The notes under the pieces: generated by a model | Told to the model about the DNA's origin: nothing | The model's input: only the letters and a program-made list of their open reading frames with translations | Databases searched by the model: none | Shown here: in pieces, positions 8,515-17,504 of the stretch | How the letters are laid out: each line of letters begins with the position of its first letter | Position numbering within the stretch: the stretch's first letter is position 1 | Assembly: GCA_902794125.1 (NCBI GenBank) | Contig: CADBFX010000007.1 | Span: forward strand, 1 to 64,000 | Direction: 5' to 3' | Source: an uncultured Elusimicrobium sp. | GTDB lineage: Bacteria > Elusimicrobiota > Elusimicrobia > Elusimicrobiales > Elusimicrobiaceae | DNA: 64,000 bases | Translations under genes and position numbers: made by a program

Positions 8515-10026
8515 ATGAAAAAAACAGTTTCCTTGGTGAGTTTTTTACTGATGTTGGGTGTGGCGGCGCAAGCGGCTACATCTTCTGCTAATACGTTTCG
8601 CAAAGAAATCCCGGTTCGCCAACATGGCAAAGAAGAAGGGATGTTCTTGGATTTAGGTAAAATTTCGTTGGGAACTTTAAATGATGTAGAAGAAAAGAAA
8701 CAGTACCTTTCTACCGTTCAATTGGAAAAGCAACGTATCCAAAATTATACGCTTCGTATGGTGTATGATAATGCTTATCAGTTGTATAAGGTGGGGGATT
8801 ACCAACGTGCACAAGAAATGGCACAAACGATTTTAAGCATTGATCCGAATTTTAAGCAAGCCCAAACCTTGGCCCGCCAAGCCCAATACATGGGAACGTA
8901 CGGCACTACTTCGGAGGCGCAAGTAATTGAAGCTAAATTCCAAGAAGCATCTCGCTTATATGACAGTGGCCGCTTGGTGGAAGCGAACGATAAATTAAAT
9001 GAAATTTTAACCATTCAACCCGGTAATTTGCAGGCACAATCGTGGAAACAAAAAATTGATGAGGAAATCGCCCGCGAATATGCCCGCCGCGGGGACGTGG
9101 CTGCTAAAAACGGCAATTATCAAGAAGCATTAGAAGCTTGGTATAATTCGCTTTTGATGCGTAAAGATGACCCGAAATTGGTAACCAAAATTGCCGATGC
9201 GGAAAACAAATTGCGCAAACAGCAAGTGGAAGAATCCATGCGCCAAGCGTTGGAATTTTATAACAAAGGGCAATACGTGGAATCGTATGCGGTATTTGAA
9301 CGTATTACGAAAATCCAACCCGGTGATGCACGGGTACAAAAATACATGTCCCAACTTAAAAACGAAATTGCCGCCGGTTATTATAATGCAGGCAACAAAT
9401 CTTACAATGCTAATCGTTTTGATCAAGCCATCGCTTATTGGAATAACGCCAAAAAGTGGGGGGCCGATGCGCATACGATTGATTGTTTGATTAAGAATGC
9501 CCGCGATGCAAAAGAAAATCGCATTCGTATCAAACAAGAGCAAAAAATTATTGAAACTAAACGCGCTGAACAAGCCGCTATTCAGGCTCAGGAAGAAGCG
9601 AAAAAAGCCGAAGAGGAAGCCATCGCTAAGCAGCAAAAAGAAGACGAAGAAGAACAGATTGAAACGGTGGACGTGATTGACACGATCCCGGGGGCTACTC
9701 CCGGCAGTTCAACAGTGGGTGGCTCAACGGTGGGCGGATCTGGTTCAGTGCCCGGAGTGCCCGGAGTGCCCGGAAGTACAGCCGGCGGAAACGGCCCGGC
9801 GGGGCGTGAAGGTAGCGAAGCTTTACCGACCATTGGCGGTTCCATGACCCGGGTATCTGCTGAAGCCAGCGCTGCTTCTCGTGCCAAATACATTGAAGGA
9901 TTGGACGCTTTTAACCAAGATGATTATGAACGCGCCCGCAACGCGTGGAACGTGGCCAAACAATTAGATCCGGGCAACACGGATGCTGATTTGGGCTTAC
10001 GTAAAATTGAAGAATTATTGAAATAA
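8515..10026 (+). CDS. Exported TPR protein with Gly/Pro-rich linker
   Basis: The start is ATG 8515, with AGAGGAA just upstream overlapping the tadC stop; an upstream in-frame start would lack the signal peptide at the N-terminus. The protein has 503 residues: signal peptide (about 1-20), several TPR-like helix pairs (LYKVGDYQRAQEMAQTIL, LYDSGRLVEANDKLNEIL, FYNKGQYVESYAVFERI, YNANRFDQAIAYWNNA), a charged AEEEAIAKQQKEDEEEQ helix, a low-complexity Gly/Pro segment with VPGVPGVPG, and a last TPR. A scaffold role like that of TadD is likely from its place in the Tad locus. TPR proteins are hard to assign further. Confidence 0.75.
   Translation: MKKTVSLVSFLLMLGVAAQAATSSANTFRKEIPVRQHGKEEGMFLDLGKISLGTLNDVEEKKQYLSTVQLEKQRIQNYTLRMVYDNAYQLYKVGDYQRAQEMAQTILSIDPNFKQAQTLARQAQYMGTYGTTSEAQVIEAKFQEASRLYDSGRLVEANDKLNEILTIQPGNLQAQSWKQKIDEEIAREYARRGDVAAKNGNYQEALEAWYNSLLMRKDDPKLVTKIADAENKLRKQQVEESMRQALEFYNKGQYVESYAVFERITKIQPGDARVQKYMSQLKNEIAAGYYNAGNKSYNANRFDQAIAYWNNAKKWGADAHTIDCLIKNARDAKENRIRIKQEQKIIETKRAEQAAIQAQEEAKKAEEEAIAKQQKEDEEEQIETVDVIDTIPGATPGSSTVGGSTVGGSGSVPGVPGVPGSTAGGNGPAGREGSEALPTIGGSMTRVSAEASAASRAKYIEGLDAFNQDDYERARNAWNVAKQLDPGNTDADLGLRKIEELLK
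9748..9774 (+). repeat. Three 9-bp tandem repeats (GTGCCCGGA)
   Basis: Three exact copies encode Val-Pro-Gly units inside the low-complexity linker of the TPR protein, preceded by Gly-Ser-Thr-Val repeats. The repeat number could vary between strains. Confidence 0.85.
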
Positions 10027-10041
10027 CGAGGATTGTGTAAC

Positions 10042-11148
10042 ATGAAATTAACTTCTAAGTGGGTCTTATGGTTCGGCCTGGTAGCTATCTATGCCTCTAT
10101 TGTAGGAGGATTGTTCTATTACAATTTATTTAAATTCGTGTTTGACAAAAAATTGCAAAACGAAATGGTGGAAATGGTCCGCTCCAAAGCGCCGGATTTG
10201 GTGCAATGGCTGGCGGCCCGCCCCAAGAGCGAGTCTACCTTCCGGGAAGCGGAAGTAATGAAAGGAATGGTTCGCAACGATGACCGTATTAAAAGTTTAA
10301 TTTACTTAAACTACGACGGCTCTATCCGCTGGCACGAAAACACAAAATTCTTGCGCATGGCGTACACCGACTACAATAATAGCGTCGGTTTTGACACCAA
10401 TGCCGTGGTTTTGGCGATTCGAGATCGTTTACCGCGAGCCATTATGTTTGGTAACGGCGATTATTACGATATGGCTATTCCGTTATTAGCCAAAGACAAT
10501 ATGGTGGCGGGGGTAGTCAACGTAACGGTATCGCGTGCGGGGGCCAAACAGTTAATTCATTCTTCCATGATCCGCTACGCCCTGGGCGCTTGTATTATGA
10601 TGCTACTCATCGGCGGGGTGTTATATTTATTCTTGTTATTGCGCATTATCCGCCCGTTAGCCGCTTTAAAAGATAGCATTGATGCCGTATCACTTAACCA
10701 TTTGGTGTTGTCGTTCCCGTCCCGAAAAGATGAAATCGGCGATGTCGGTCGTTCCGTTTCGGACTTGTTATATAAGATACGCGAAGACATTAAAGGCCTG
10801 GAAGATATGGAAATCATGTCTGTTGAAAAAGAAAAGACATGGTGGAAAACTATTTTTGCCGTAGCTGTTCCGAAAGGATCGCGCGCGCTTGTGGTAGATG
10901 AGAACAACAACGTGCTATATAGCAATTTTGAAATCAATATTCCGGGGAAAGATAAAGTTCACTTGTTGGATATTTTTGATAGCCGTCAGCAGGGTATTAT
11001 CCAAGTGGTGGGCGAAGCATTTGAGAACCCCACAAAAGTTTTACGTAGCACGATAGATAATAATGATGTACAATTTTTATTGAAAGCAGTTCAATTGCCG
11101 GATGATGCGGGTAAAAACCGCATTGTGTTGGTGCTGGAACCCAAATAA
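10042..11148 (+). CDS. Membrane sensor-like protein with HAMP domain and no output domain
   Basis: ATG 10042 is chosen because ACGAGGA at 10026-10032 lies nine bases before it. 368 residues: first membrane helix (about 8-28), a periplasmic sensor region of about 140 residues, second helix (about 175-200), then a HAMP domain (RIIRPLAALKDSID ... SRKDEIGDVGRSVSDLL). A short helix and a roughly 80-residue PAS-like module follow (ALVVDENNNVLYSNFEI). No kinase, cyclase, phosphatase or chemoreceptor signalling domain is visible. It may report to the kinases encoded at 12491 and 14370, which is inference. Confidence 0.7.
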   Translation: MKLTSKWVLWFGLVAIYASIVGGLFYYNLFKFVFDKKLQNEMVEMVRSKAPDLVQWLAARPKSESTFREAEVMKGMVRNDDRIKSLIYLNYDGSIRWHENTKFLRMAYTDYNNSVGFDTNAVVLAIRDRLPRAIMFGNGDYYDMAIPLLAKDNMVAGVVNVTVSRAGAKQLIHSSMIRYALGACIMMLLIGGVLYLFLLLRIIRPLAALKDSIDAVSLNHLVLSFPSRKDEIGDVGRSVSDLLYKIREDIKGLEDMEIMSVEKEKTWWKTIFAVAVPKGSRALVVDENNNVLYSNFEINIPGKDKVHLLDIFDSRQQGIIQVVGEAFENPTKVLRSTIDNNDVQFLLKAVQLPDDAGKNRIVLVLEPK

Positions 11149-11169
11149 CCATTTGATAAGGGAGTGTAT

Positions 11170-11439
11170 ATGAAAATAGAAATCAAGAAGGTTGGTATTA
11201 CATCTGTCTTATTTTCCGTATTCCCGGTGGCCGTATTCCTGGTAATGCTGGTCAGCGCGTTTATGGAAATTTTCAATCCGGATGCGGTGCTCAACGCGGC
11301 GTACATCATGGGCCTTATTTTCCGGGCCGTGCAAAGCACGTTGTTGTTCCTGGTATCCACCGTGTTTTTCCTGTTAGCCTACAATCTCTTGTGTGCCATT
11401 GGGATCCGCGGGGTACGTGTAGATTTGGAAGATAAATAA
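11170..11439 (+). CDS. Small two-helix membrane protein, possibly DUF3566-like
   Basis: The ATG at 11170 follows AAGGGAG (11158-11164) with five bases between; an in-frame GTG at 11164 overlaps that site and is rejected. 89 residues: a short basic start, two hydrophobic helices (about 9-32 and 45-77) and a charged VRVDLED tail. The pattern of two helices ending in YNLLCAIGIRGVRVDLE resembles DUF3566, but only weakly. Its place between the HAMP protein and the thioredoxin-like protein suggests an accessory role in the pilus membrane complex. Confidence 0.55.
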   Translation: MKIEIKKVGITSVLFSVFPVAVFLVMLVSAFMEIFNPDAVLNAAYIMGLIFRAVQSTLLFLVSTVFFLLAYNLLCAIGIRGVRVDLEDK

Positions 11440-11458
11440 AAAGGGAGACTTATTTTAC

Positions 11459-12406
11459 ATGAAAAAAATAATTGTATTGTTGATGGCAGCCGTCATGGCT
11501 GGCACATCTTTTGCAGCTCCTGCTGCTAAAACCTCAGCAAATAAGGCAGCTAAAAAAGCCAAAGCCGAATTTATCATTATTGAAGATGATGTATATGCGG
11601 CTGGGAAAGAAGAACCCCGATTAACCCAAGGCGTAGCTGGTTTTTTGGAAGTTGAACCGGTGGTAACCCATGTTCCCGTGTCCGAAGCAAAAAATGATAC
11701 ACGTTTTGCGGGTATTCAATATGATTTCTTGCCTGTCTATTTAATTAAAAAGACTGATGCTGTGCGCAAAAAAATGGCCCAACATATTGAACACGGATAT
11801 GTAAAAGAAAATAATGATTTTGTAATTTTGGAACATCAAACTCGTCAAGGTGTTTATACGGAAAAAACGGCTAAACCGGGTGTGATGGAAATTTTTGTAA
11901 TGTCCCAATGCCCGTACGGTGTAATGGCCGAAAACATGGTGATTGAAGCCAAAAAAGAAGGCACTTTCCCGACAGACAAAGAAGTGCGCTTGCACTACAT
12001 CGTGAACTATGATGAAAAAAATGGTTTCAATAGCTTGCATGGTTCCGGCGAATGGGAAGAAGATGTCCGCCAATTGTTAATTGCTAAATATTATCCAACC
12101 AAATTCTGGAAATATTTAGAAATCCGCAATAAAGATTATCGTTCCAGCCGCTGGGATAAAGCCATGGAAGATGCCGGTATCAATGCTAAAAAAATTATGA
12201 AAAAATTTGATACGGAAGGTTTGGAACTCTTGAAAGCCGAAGCCAAATATGCCGAAGAATATGGCGTAAATGCTTCGCCGACTTTCTTGTGGGAAGGTAA
12301 AGTGCAATTGGATTTTGGTACAGCTTCCCAAATTGACGGTTTTGGATTTTTAAATCCGAACAAAAACAGACCGGGAGCTGCTGCCGCCCCAACGGGTAGT
12401 TGCTAA
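11459..12406 (+). CDS. Exported thioredoxin/DsbA-like protein with CPYG motif
   Basis: 315 residues with a signal peptide (about 1-19) and a basic Ala/Lys-rich start. A thioredoxin-like module begins near residue 138 with VMEIFVMSQCPYG. This is the first strand and catalytic Cys of a DsbA-like fold, but the second Cys of CxxC is replaced by Gly. The fold continues to a cis-Pro-like segment, YGVNASPTFLWEG. The C-terminal residue is also Cys. One catalytic Cys suggests an isomerase, reductase or binding role rather than a standard oxidase. It could act on the cysteine-rich proteins encoded at 18189-29269; that is inference. AAGGGAG lies eleven bases before ATG. Confidence 0.68.
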   Translation: MKKIIVLLMAAVMAGTSFAAPAAKTSANKAAKKAKAEFIIIEDDVYAAGKEEPRLTQGVAGFLEVEPVVTHVPVSEAKNDTRFAGIQYDFLPVYLIKKTDAVRKKMAQHIEHGYVKENNDFVILEHQTRQGVYTEKTAKPGVMEIFVMSQCPYGVMAENMVIEAKKEGTFPTDKEVRLHYIVNYDEKNGFNSLHGSGEWEEDVRQLLIAKYYPTKFWKYLEIRNKDYRSSRWDKAMEDAGINAKKIMKKFDTEGLELLKAEAKYAEEYGVNASPTFLWEGKVQLDFGTASQIDGFGFLNPNKNRPGAAAAPTGSC

Positions 12407-12428
12407 GCATTTTAGTAATTTACAACAG

Positions 12429-12463
12429 ACGGGGGCTGGAGGATGTTCCGGCCCCCGTTTTCC
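12429..12463 (+). terminator. Rho-independent terminator
   Basis: ACGGGGGC (12429-12436) pairs with GCCCCCGT (12451-12458). A further TGGAG/TTCCG pairing lies inside, and TTTTCC follows. It sits directly after the thioredoxin-like gene and closes the first Tad block. Confidence 0.85.
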
Positions 12464-12490
12464 TAAAATGAACTTGCTGGTAAAGACATC

Positions 12491-14386
12491 ATGAAGAAAA
12501 AAAGATTGAGAGGTTTATTTTTTAATGCAATCTTGGCACTGAGTTTAATTTCGCTGGTGCCGGTGTTCTTTATTGGCTTTCACGTGATGCGGGTGGATAG
12601 CCGCATCTTACAAAACGAAATTCTGCAAAAGCAACGCACGGTAGTCGGCCGCTTGTCGTCGGTACTTCATTCTCACATTACGCATACCGCTCAATTGTTT
12701 TCCGTCTTTGCGGATTTACATACTGATTTCGGCGGGCATGAATTTGTCCACCAGCAAGATTTAACTTATCTTCGCACCCGCAATCCTTCTATTGTTTATT
12801 TGGCCGTGTTGGACCAAAATGCCCGGGCAGTTATTTCTTCCGGCGAGTCTGTTTTAGGGGACCAATTCCCGGAATTATGGCCGCAAATTAAGGAGTCTTC
12901 CTTCCAAGCAGGCGAAGAATTCTTAGGTAAAGTTTACCGGATAGAGAACCAGTTATTTACGTTGATGACTTTCCCGTTGCGCCAGCATTTGGAAGATACG
13001 CACGTACAAGGAGTTTTGCTGGCAGAACTTGACTTGCGGGAAATGGGCCGAACCCTCGCCCAAGCCTATCCGTTGGACATGGAAGCATGGGTCGTTTCGG
13101 GGGACGGGGATGTTGTTTCTTACAGCGGCGCTCCGCGAGAATTTTTATCGGAAACCACGCAAGCCTTATTAGAACGAACTTCTGCTATTCAAGCCCAATT
13201 AGGAGTTTCGTCTAGCGGAAAAGTTACATTTCCGGATTCGGGTTCGTGGCTGGTAACGTCGGCCAATTTATTTTTGCCGGGTTGGAAAGTGTATGTCGCC
13301 CAACGGGCCAATGTCGCCACACAACTATTGCGGGAAAGCACCGTTAATTCGGTGTGGGATGTAGTATTTATTTTTGCGGTTATGTTGTTGTTTGTGGTAG
13401 GGGTCAGTTATTTAGTTATTATTCCCATTATCCGGCCGCTAGACCGTTTGCGCCGCGCTATATTGCGTTTGCGGGAAACGGAGGGGGAACTTATCCGTCG
13501 GGAAGATGTGGAAATTCCCAATAACGAAATCGGTGATTTATCGGAACTATTTGTAGAAATGTCAGAGGCTCTTTATTCTCGTCGGAAAGAATTGCTGCAG
13601 GTACAGCAAAAATTGGCTTCTTCCAACCAGGATTTGGAACAACGGGTGGAAGAGCGTACCCGCGAATTAAAAGAGACTACGAACGAACTAGTCAAAACGG
13701 AACGGCTGGCGGCTATCGGGCAGATGGCTTCTATTATCAGCCACGAAATACGCAATCCGCTGGCGGTAATTAGTAACGCTACGCGTTTAATTAAAATGCT
13801 GGTAGCTTCGCCGGATCCCAAAATTATCAAACAATTTGGCATTATTGAAGCGGAAATCAAACAAGCCAACAGCATTATCAGCGAAGTGTTAGGATATGCC
13901 CGCACCCGTGAACTAATGCTTAGCACGGTGGAAGTGAACAGTTATGTAAACGATTTATTAGCGGCCTACCCGTTACCGCCCGGCATTCATTTAGAGCGGC
14001 AAATTGACGAAGAATCTGTGCGGATGAAAGTAGATGCGGAAGAAATTAAACAGGCGCTTCGCAATATTATTTCTAACGCGGTAGAGGCGATGGGAACGGA
14101 GGGAACTTTGACGGTAGGAACCAAAGTGGGCCGCCGGGTAGTGTGTATTTTTGTAACAGATACCGGCCCGGGTATTACGGAAGAAATCCGTCGTAAAATG
14201 TTTGCGCCTTTCTTTACCACCAAAGCGCGCGGAACGGGGTTAGGGCTGGCAGTTGTGGGTAAAGCCATTAGCCGTCACCATGGGAAGTTGCTCATTACCA
14301 GCGGTCCCGGGAAAGGAACTTGTTTTCAAATTTATCTAAAAATTTATCGCAAAACAGGAGATACAGACTATGGAACAGCAAGTTAA
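12491..14386 (+). CDS. Membrane sensor histidine kinase (Cache-like sensor, HAMP, HisKA, HATPase)
   Basis: 631 residues. A first helix (about 9-32) is followed by a roughly 260-residue extracytoplasmic region resembling a double-Cache sensor and a second helix (about 290-318). A HAMP-like linker and a coiled coil come next, then HisKA with the phospho-acceptor in SHEIRNPLAVI (His about 418). The HATPase shows the N-box IISNAVEAMG, DTGPGI and GTGLGLAVV. It overlaps the next gene by 17 bases, so the two are co-translated. It probably phosphorylates the regulators encoded at 14370 and 15513. The ribosome site is weak. Confidence 0.88.
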   Translation: MKKKRLRGLFFNAILALSLISLVPVFFIGFHVMRVDSRILQNEILQKQRTVVGRLSSVLHSHITHTAQLFSVFADLHTDFGGHEFVHQQDLTYLRTRNPSIVYLAVLDQNARAVISSGESVLGDQFPELWPQIKESSFQAGEEFLGKVYRIENQLFTLMTFPLRQHLEDTHVQGVLLAELDLREMGRTLAQAYPLDMEAWVVSGDGDVVSYSGAPREFLSETTQALLERTSAIQAQLGVSSSGKVTFPDSGSWLVTSANLFLPGWKVYVAQRANVATQLLRESTVNSVWDVVFIFAVMLLFVVGVSYLVIIPIIRPLDRLRRAILRLRETEGELIRREDVEIPNNEIGDLSELFVEMSEALYSRRKELLQVQQKLASSNQDLEQRVEERTRELKETTNELVKTERLAAIGQMASIISHEIRNPLAVISNATRLIKMLVASPDPKIIKQFGIIEAEIKQANSIISEVLGYARTRELMLSTVEVNSYVNDLLAAYPLPPGIHLERQIDEESVRMKVDAEEIKQALRNIISNAVEAMGTEGTLTVGTKVGRRVVCIFVTDTGPGITEEIRRKMFAPFFTTKARGTGLGLAVVGKAISRHHGKLLITSGPGKGTCFQIYLKIYRKTGDTDYGTAS

Positions 14387-15491
14387 GATTTTAGTAGTGG
14401 ATGACGATAATAACCTGCGCGAAACGCTGGTGGACTTGCTAGAAATTGAAGGGTACAAAGTTTACCAAGCCGGCACCGCGGCAGAATGTTTGGAAATTTG
14501 CGCCAGCGAATTTTTTAACATTATTTTAATGGATTATAACTTGCCGGATGAAAACGGGATGGAACTTATCCGCAAAATCCGCGCTTTTAACCAAGATTCG
14601 CAAATTATTATGATTACCGCATTCGCTTCTTTGGGTGCTATCATGGAGGCTATGCAGGAATCGGTGTACGACTTTTTGATTAAACCGGTAGATTTTGATT
14701 ATTTAAAACGCACCATCAACCGCGCGCTAGACAAGTACTTCTTGGAAGAAAGTAATAAGGCATTACTAGCACAGTTGAAAACCCGCAACGAAGATTTGGA
14801 CCGATTAAATAACATGAAATCCAAATTTTTCTCTATTGTGTCGCACGACTTATCAAACTCGCTGATGACGCTTAAGATGAGTTTTGATATGCTCAAAAAG
14901 AAACTAACGCCGGATGAAGACCAACAGAAAAAAATGATGTTTATGGATGAGTCTATCAGCCAAATTGAGCATTTGATTAAAGATTTGGTGGACTGGGCCG
15001 CTATTGAAAAAGGCAAGTTGCGTATTGAAAAAACACGCTTTGAACTTACGGAGAGCCTAAAGAAAACGGCAGAAATTTTTAAGGCAAAAGCCGCTAAACA
15101 TAACATCCGCGTTACGTTTGAAAGTTGCGGGGCGGTTAACGTGCTTGCCGACGAGAAACGTATCCGGCAAGTGATTTCCAATTTGTTAGAAAATGCGGTA
15201 CGTCATACGCCCGATAACGGTACGATAGAAATTGTCGTTAGCAAAATAGATGAAAAAAATGCTAAAGTGTCGGTAACGGACTCTGGCGATGGCATTGATC
15301 CGGCTGCAGCGCCCAACTTATTTACGAGTTTTATCCAAGTAGGGGCCAAAGACCGGGTTGGCCGTTTAGGGCTAGGGCTGTCGATTGCGAAAGAAATTGT
15401 AATGAATCACGGTGGGCAAATTTGGGCCCAGAGCGACGGGCTTGGAAAAGGGGCCTCGTTTAATTTTACGTTACCCGTGGAAAATGCTTAA
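14370..15491 (+). CDS. Response-regulator/histidine-kinase hybrid (REC-HisKA-HATPase)
   Basis: 373 residues and no membrane segment. Residues 1-120 are a receiver domain with acidic VVDDDNN and phospho-acceptor Asp 55 in LMDYNLPD, plus Lys 105 in LIKPVD. A kinase core follows with His 159 in SIVSHDLSNS, the N-box NLLENAVRH, DSGDGI and GLGLSIAKEI. The receiver-first order is that of soluble phosphorelay kinases. AACAGGAG sits upstream of ATG inside the preceding kinase gene. It likely relays signal from the membrane kinase to the NarL-type regulator. Confidence 0.87.
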   Translation: MEQQVKILVVDDDNNLRETLVDLLEIEGYKVYQAGTAAECLEICASEFFNIILMDYNLPDENGMELIRKIRAFNQDSQIIMITAFASLGAIMEAMQESVYDFLIKPVDFDYLKRTINRALDKYFLEESNKALLAQLKTRNEDLDRLNNMKSKFFSIVSHDLSNSLMTLKMSFDMLKKKLTPDEDQQKKMMFMDESISQIEHLIKDLVDWAAIEKGKLRIEKTRFELTESLKKTAEIFKAKAAKHNIRVTFESCGAVNVLADEKRIRQVISNLLENAVRHTPDNGTIEIVVSKIDEKNAKVSVTDSGDGIDPAAAPNLFTSFIQVGAKDRVGRLGLGLSIAKEIVMNHGGQIWAQSDGLGKGASFNFTLPVENA

Positions 15492-15512
15492 TTTAAAAGG
15501 GAGTGAAAAAAT

Positions 15513-16205
15513 ATGGCGAAGAAAAAAATAACGGTATTAATTGCGGATGACCAAACGTTGTTCCGGGAAGGGATCAAAGATGTTTTAACCGGGGAAAAAT
15601 GGTTGGAAGTAGTTGGTGAAGCGGCGGATGGAATTGAAGCTGTGGCTAAAGCCAAAAAATTAAAACCGGATGTGGTTCTTATGGATATTAAACTGCCCAA
15701 AATGGACGGTATTAATGCCACACGCCAAATTCGCGAAGCTTGCCCGACGGTAAATGTGCTTATGTTGTCCAGCTTTGAAGATGAAGCCCACGTGCTGGAT
15801 GCCATTCAAGCCGGTGCGAACGGTTACTTATCCAAGATGTTACCGGCGGCAGAACTCGTCAATTCTATTAAAACCTTCACCAGTGAAGGGCTTATGATTC
15901 CGCAACAATTGATGGGCAAACTCCTCCACGGTCTTCGCAAGATGGGCGACAGCGGTATGCCGTCGCAATCTTCGCTTACCAAAACCGAAATTAAAGTAAT
16001 GGACTATTTAGGTAAAGGTCTTAGCAACAAAGAATTAGCCAAAGAACTTGGTTGCAGTGTAAAAACCATTAAAAACCACTTAAATAGTGCTTTTCATAAA
16101 TTAGGGGTCAGCAGCCGCACGGAAGCGGTGGTGAAAGCTATTGAAAAAGGACTTATTTCCTCGGAAGGTACTATCGTGCCGGAAGAAGGGGAAGAGGATT
16201 ATTAA
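15513..16205 (+). CDS. NarL/FixJ-family response regulator
   Basis: 230 residues. The receiver domain has ADDQTLFREG and phospho-acceptor Asp 58 in LMDIKLPKMDG. A LuxR-type helix-turn-helix occupies about 165-220: LTKTEIKVMDYLGKGLSNKE, LGCSVKTIKNHLNSAFHKLG. AAAAGGGAGTG precedes the ATG. The next, pilin-like gene begins directly at the stop, so regulator and pilin set share a transcript. Likely targets are the Tad genes and the strong promoters at 18069 and 25223; this is inference. Confidence 0.9.
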   Translation: MAKKKITVLIADDQTLFREGIKDVLTGEKWLEVVGEAADGIEAVAKAKKLKPDVVLMDIKLPKMDGINATRQIREACPTVNVLMLSSFEDEAHVLDAIQAGANGYLSKMLPAAELVNSIKTFTSEGLMIPQQLMGKLLHGLRKMGDSGMPSQSSLTKTEIKVMDYLGKGLSNKELAKELGCSVKTIKNHLNSAFHKLGVSSRTEAVVKAIEKGLISSEGTIVPEEGEEDY

Positions 16206-16394
16206 TTGAAACGTTATAAGCAGACTTTTTGCAACGCCTTACTAAAAGTGCAGGGCCAAGCAACGATTGAATACGTGCTGATGCTCTCCACGATAGTGGT
16301 GTTGTTGTCTGCTTTTATGACGGCATTTCACAACGATATTGTGCGTTGGTTGTTTTCTTTCGTAGGGCAGATGTTACCTACCAAAACGGGGTGA
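16206..16394 (+). CDS. Flp-like pilin, second copy
   Basis: 62 residues starting at TTG 16206, directly after the regulator stop. The leader ends KVQG, followed by QATIEYVLMLSTIVVLLSAF, the class III prepilin pattern seen at 1336. The mature part is about 45 residues. It is likely translated by coupling and is probably a minor pilin. Confidence 0.75.
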   Translation: MKRYKQTFCNALLKVQGQATIEYVLMLSTIVVLLSAFMTAFHNDIVRWLFSFVGQMLPTKTG

Positions 16395-16397
16395 AGT

Positions 16398-17504
16398 ATG
16401 TGTAGCGGGCGGATGATAAATACACTTAAAAACAAAAGGGCGCAGATTCTGCTGCCCTCAGTTTTGCTTGCGCCTATTTTTATTTTGGTTATTTATTTGC
16501 TCTTTGAAACAGCCAAAGTGTCCATGACGAAAATTCGCCAGCAGTTTGCGTTGGATAACGCCGCCTATTCCCAAATGACTTCTGCCAGTTCTTATTTAAA
16601 TGCAGTGGCCATGAGTAATGGGCCGCTGGCGTACCGTGTAGTAAGTTATTATGCGGAAAAAACTCCTCCACTACAACCAAAAGAGAGTGTTGGAGGCAAT
16701 CCAATTATGATTTTTGAAATGTTTTACAAAGCGGGTGCCGTGCCAGTTATTAATACGGCCGATCAAGAAACCGGAGAAAATGCAAAACCGCCCAAGCCGG
16801 AATCGGACGATTGGGGAATTAAATACTACCCAAATACACGCCCCAGTTGGGAAAAGGAAACACCGGGGAACCCTCCGGAGGAAGAGGGTGAAGTTGTTAT
16901 GACAAGCAAAGATTTGGCGGATAAGTATCACTTTTCTACCCACTTAATTGCGGTGCCCGTTATCGTGCAGTATTTGTCCACCTATGCCCAGCTGGGTACC
17001 ATTTATGATTCCCAGGAATATGTGTATAAAGAGCTGACCAAAAATGCAAAAACATTTCGCGAAGTTTACTATGCTAACGTTAGTGATTGTAAATTATCCC
17101 AATGTGCTTCCGAAAGTGCGCGTACGATTAACCGTTTTACGGTACAAACAAAAAAGATGGAATTGGATAAAATGCGTTTTTATGTGTCGGATTCGGATGG
17201 GCCTGGTACACCGCACGGGGGAGCACATCCGGTATCTATTGGTGCTGTAGAAACTTTAAACGGTAGTAAATTATTTCAATTTGCTTATTTGGACCCTTCC
17301 AGCCGGGGGCGGCTGCGTAACATGGGGCAAGGCATTTTATTAAAGCAGCGTTTTAAATTGCCGAAAAACAATTTTAATATTAACTTGGAAAATAAATACA
17401 AACCGTACGTTCGTACGCGGGTGTCGGTAACGTGTCCGCGCTCCAATAATAATTGTGTGTGGCCTAATCCGCTCCCCAAGTACAGCGTTACGTTGGATCC
17501 TTAA
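16398..17504 (+). CDS. TadE/TadG-like membrane-anchored pilus protein
   Basis: 368 residues. The N-terminus contains KNKRAQILLPSVLLAPIFIL, a prepilin-like or TadG-like anchor in which the +5 Glu is absent. A long soluble region follows, with an acidic Pro-rich segment (KPPKPESDDWG, NPPEEEGE) and two Cys pairs near residues 229-234 and 355-361. ATG 16413 is an alternative start five codons later. Placed between two pilin-like genes, it is probably a large minor pilin or tip component. The family assignment is from shape and context only. Confidence 0.6.
   Translation: MCSGRMINTLKNKRAQILLPSVLLAPIFILVIYLLFETAKVSMTKIRQQFALDNAAYSQMTSASSYLNAVAMSNGPLAYRVVSYYAEKTPPLQPKESVGGNPIMIFEMFYKAGAVPVINTADQETGENAKPPKPESDDWGIKYYPNTRPSWEKETPGNPPEEEGEVVMTSKDLADKYHFSTHLIAVPVIVQYLSTYAQLGTIYDSQEYVYKELTKNAKTFREVYYANVSDCKLSQCASESARTINRFTVQTKKMELDKMRFYVSDSDGPGTPHGGAHPVSIGAVETLNGSKLFQFAYLDPSSRGRLRNMGQGILLKQRFKLPKNNFNINLENKYKPYVRTRVSVTCPRSNNNCVWPNPLPKYSVTLDP

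Noticed and set aside
9748-9774. CRISPR-like repeats
   Set aside because: The units are adjacent 9-mers without spacers and encode Val-Pro-Gly in frame; the same holds for the repeats at 24906 and 28094.
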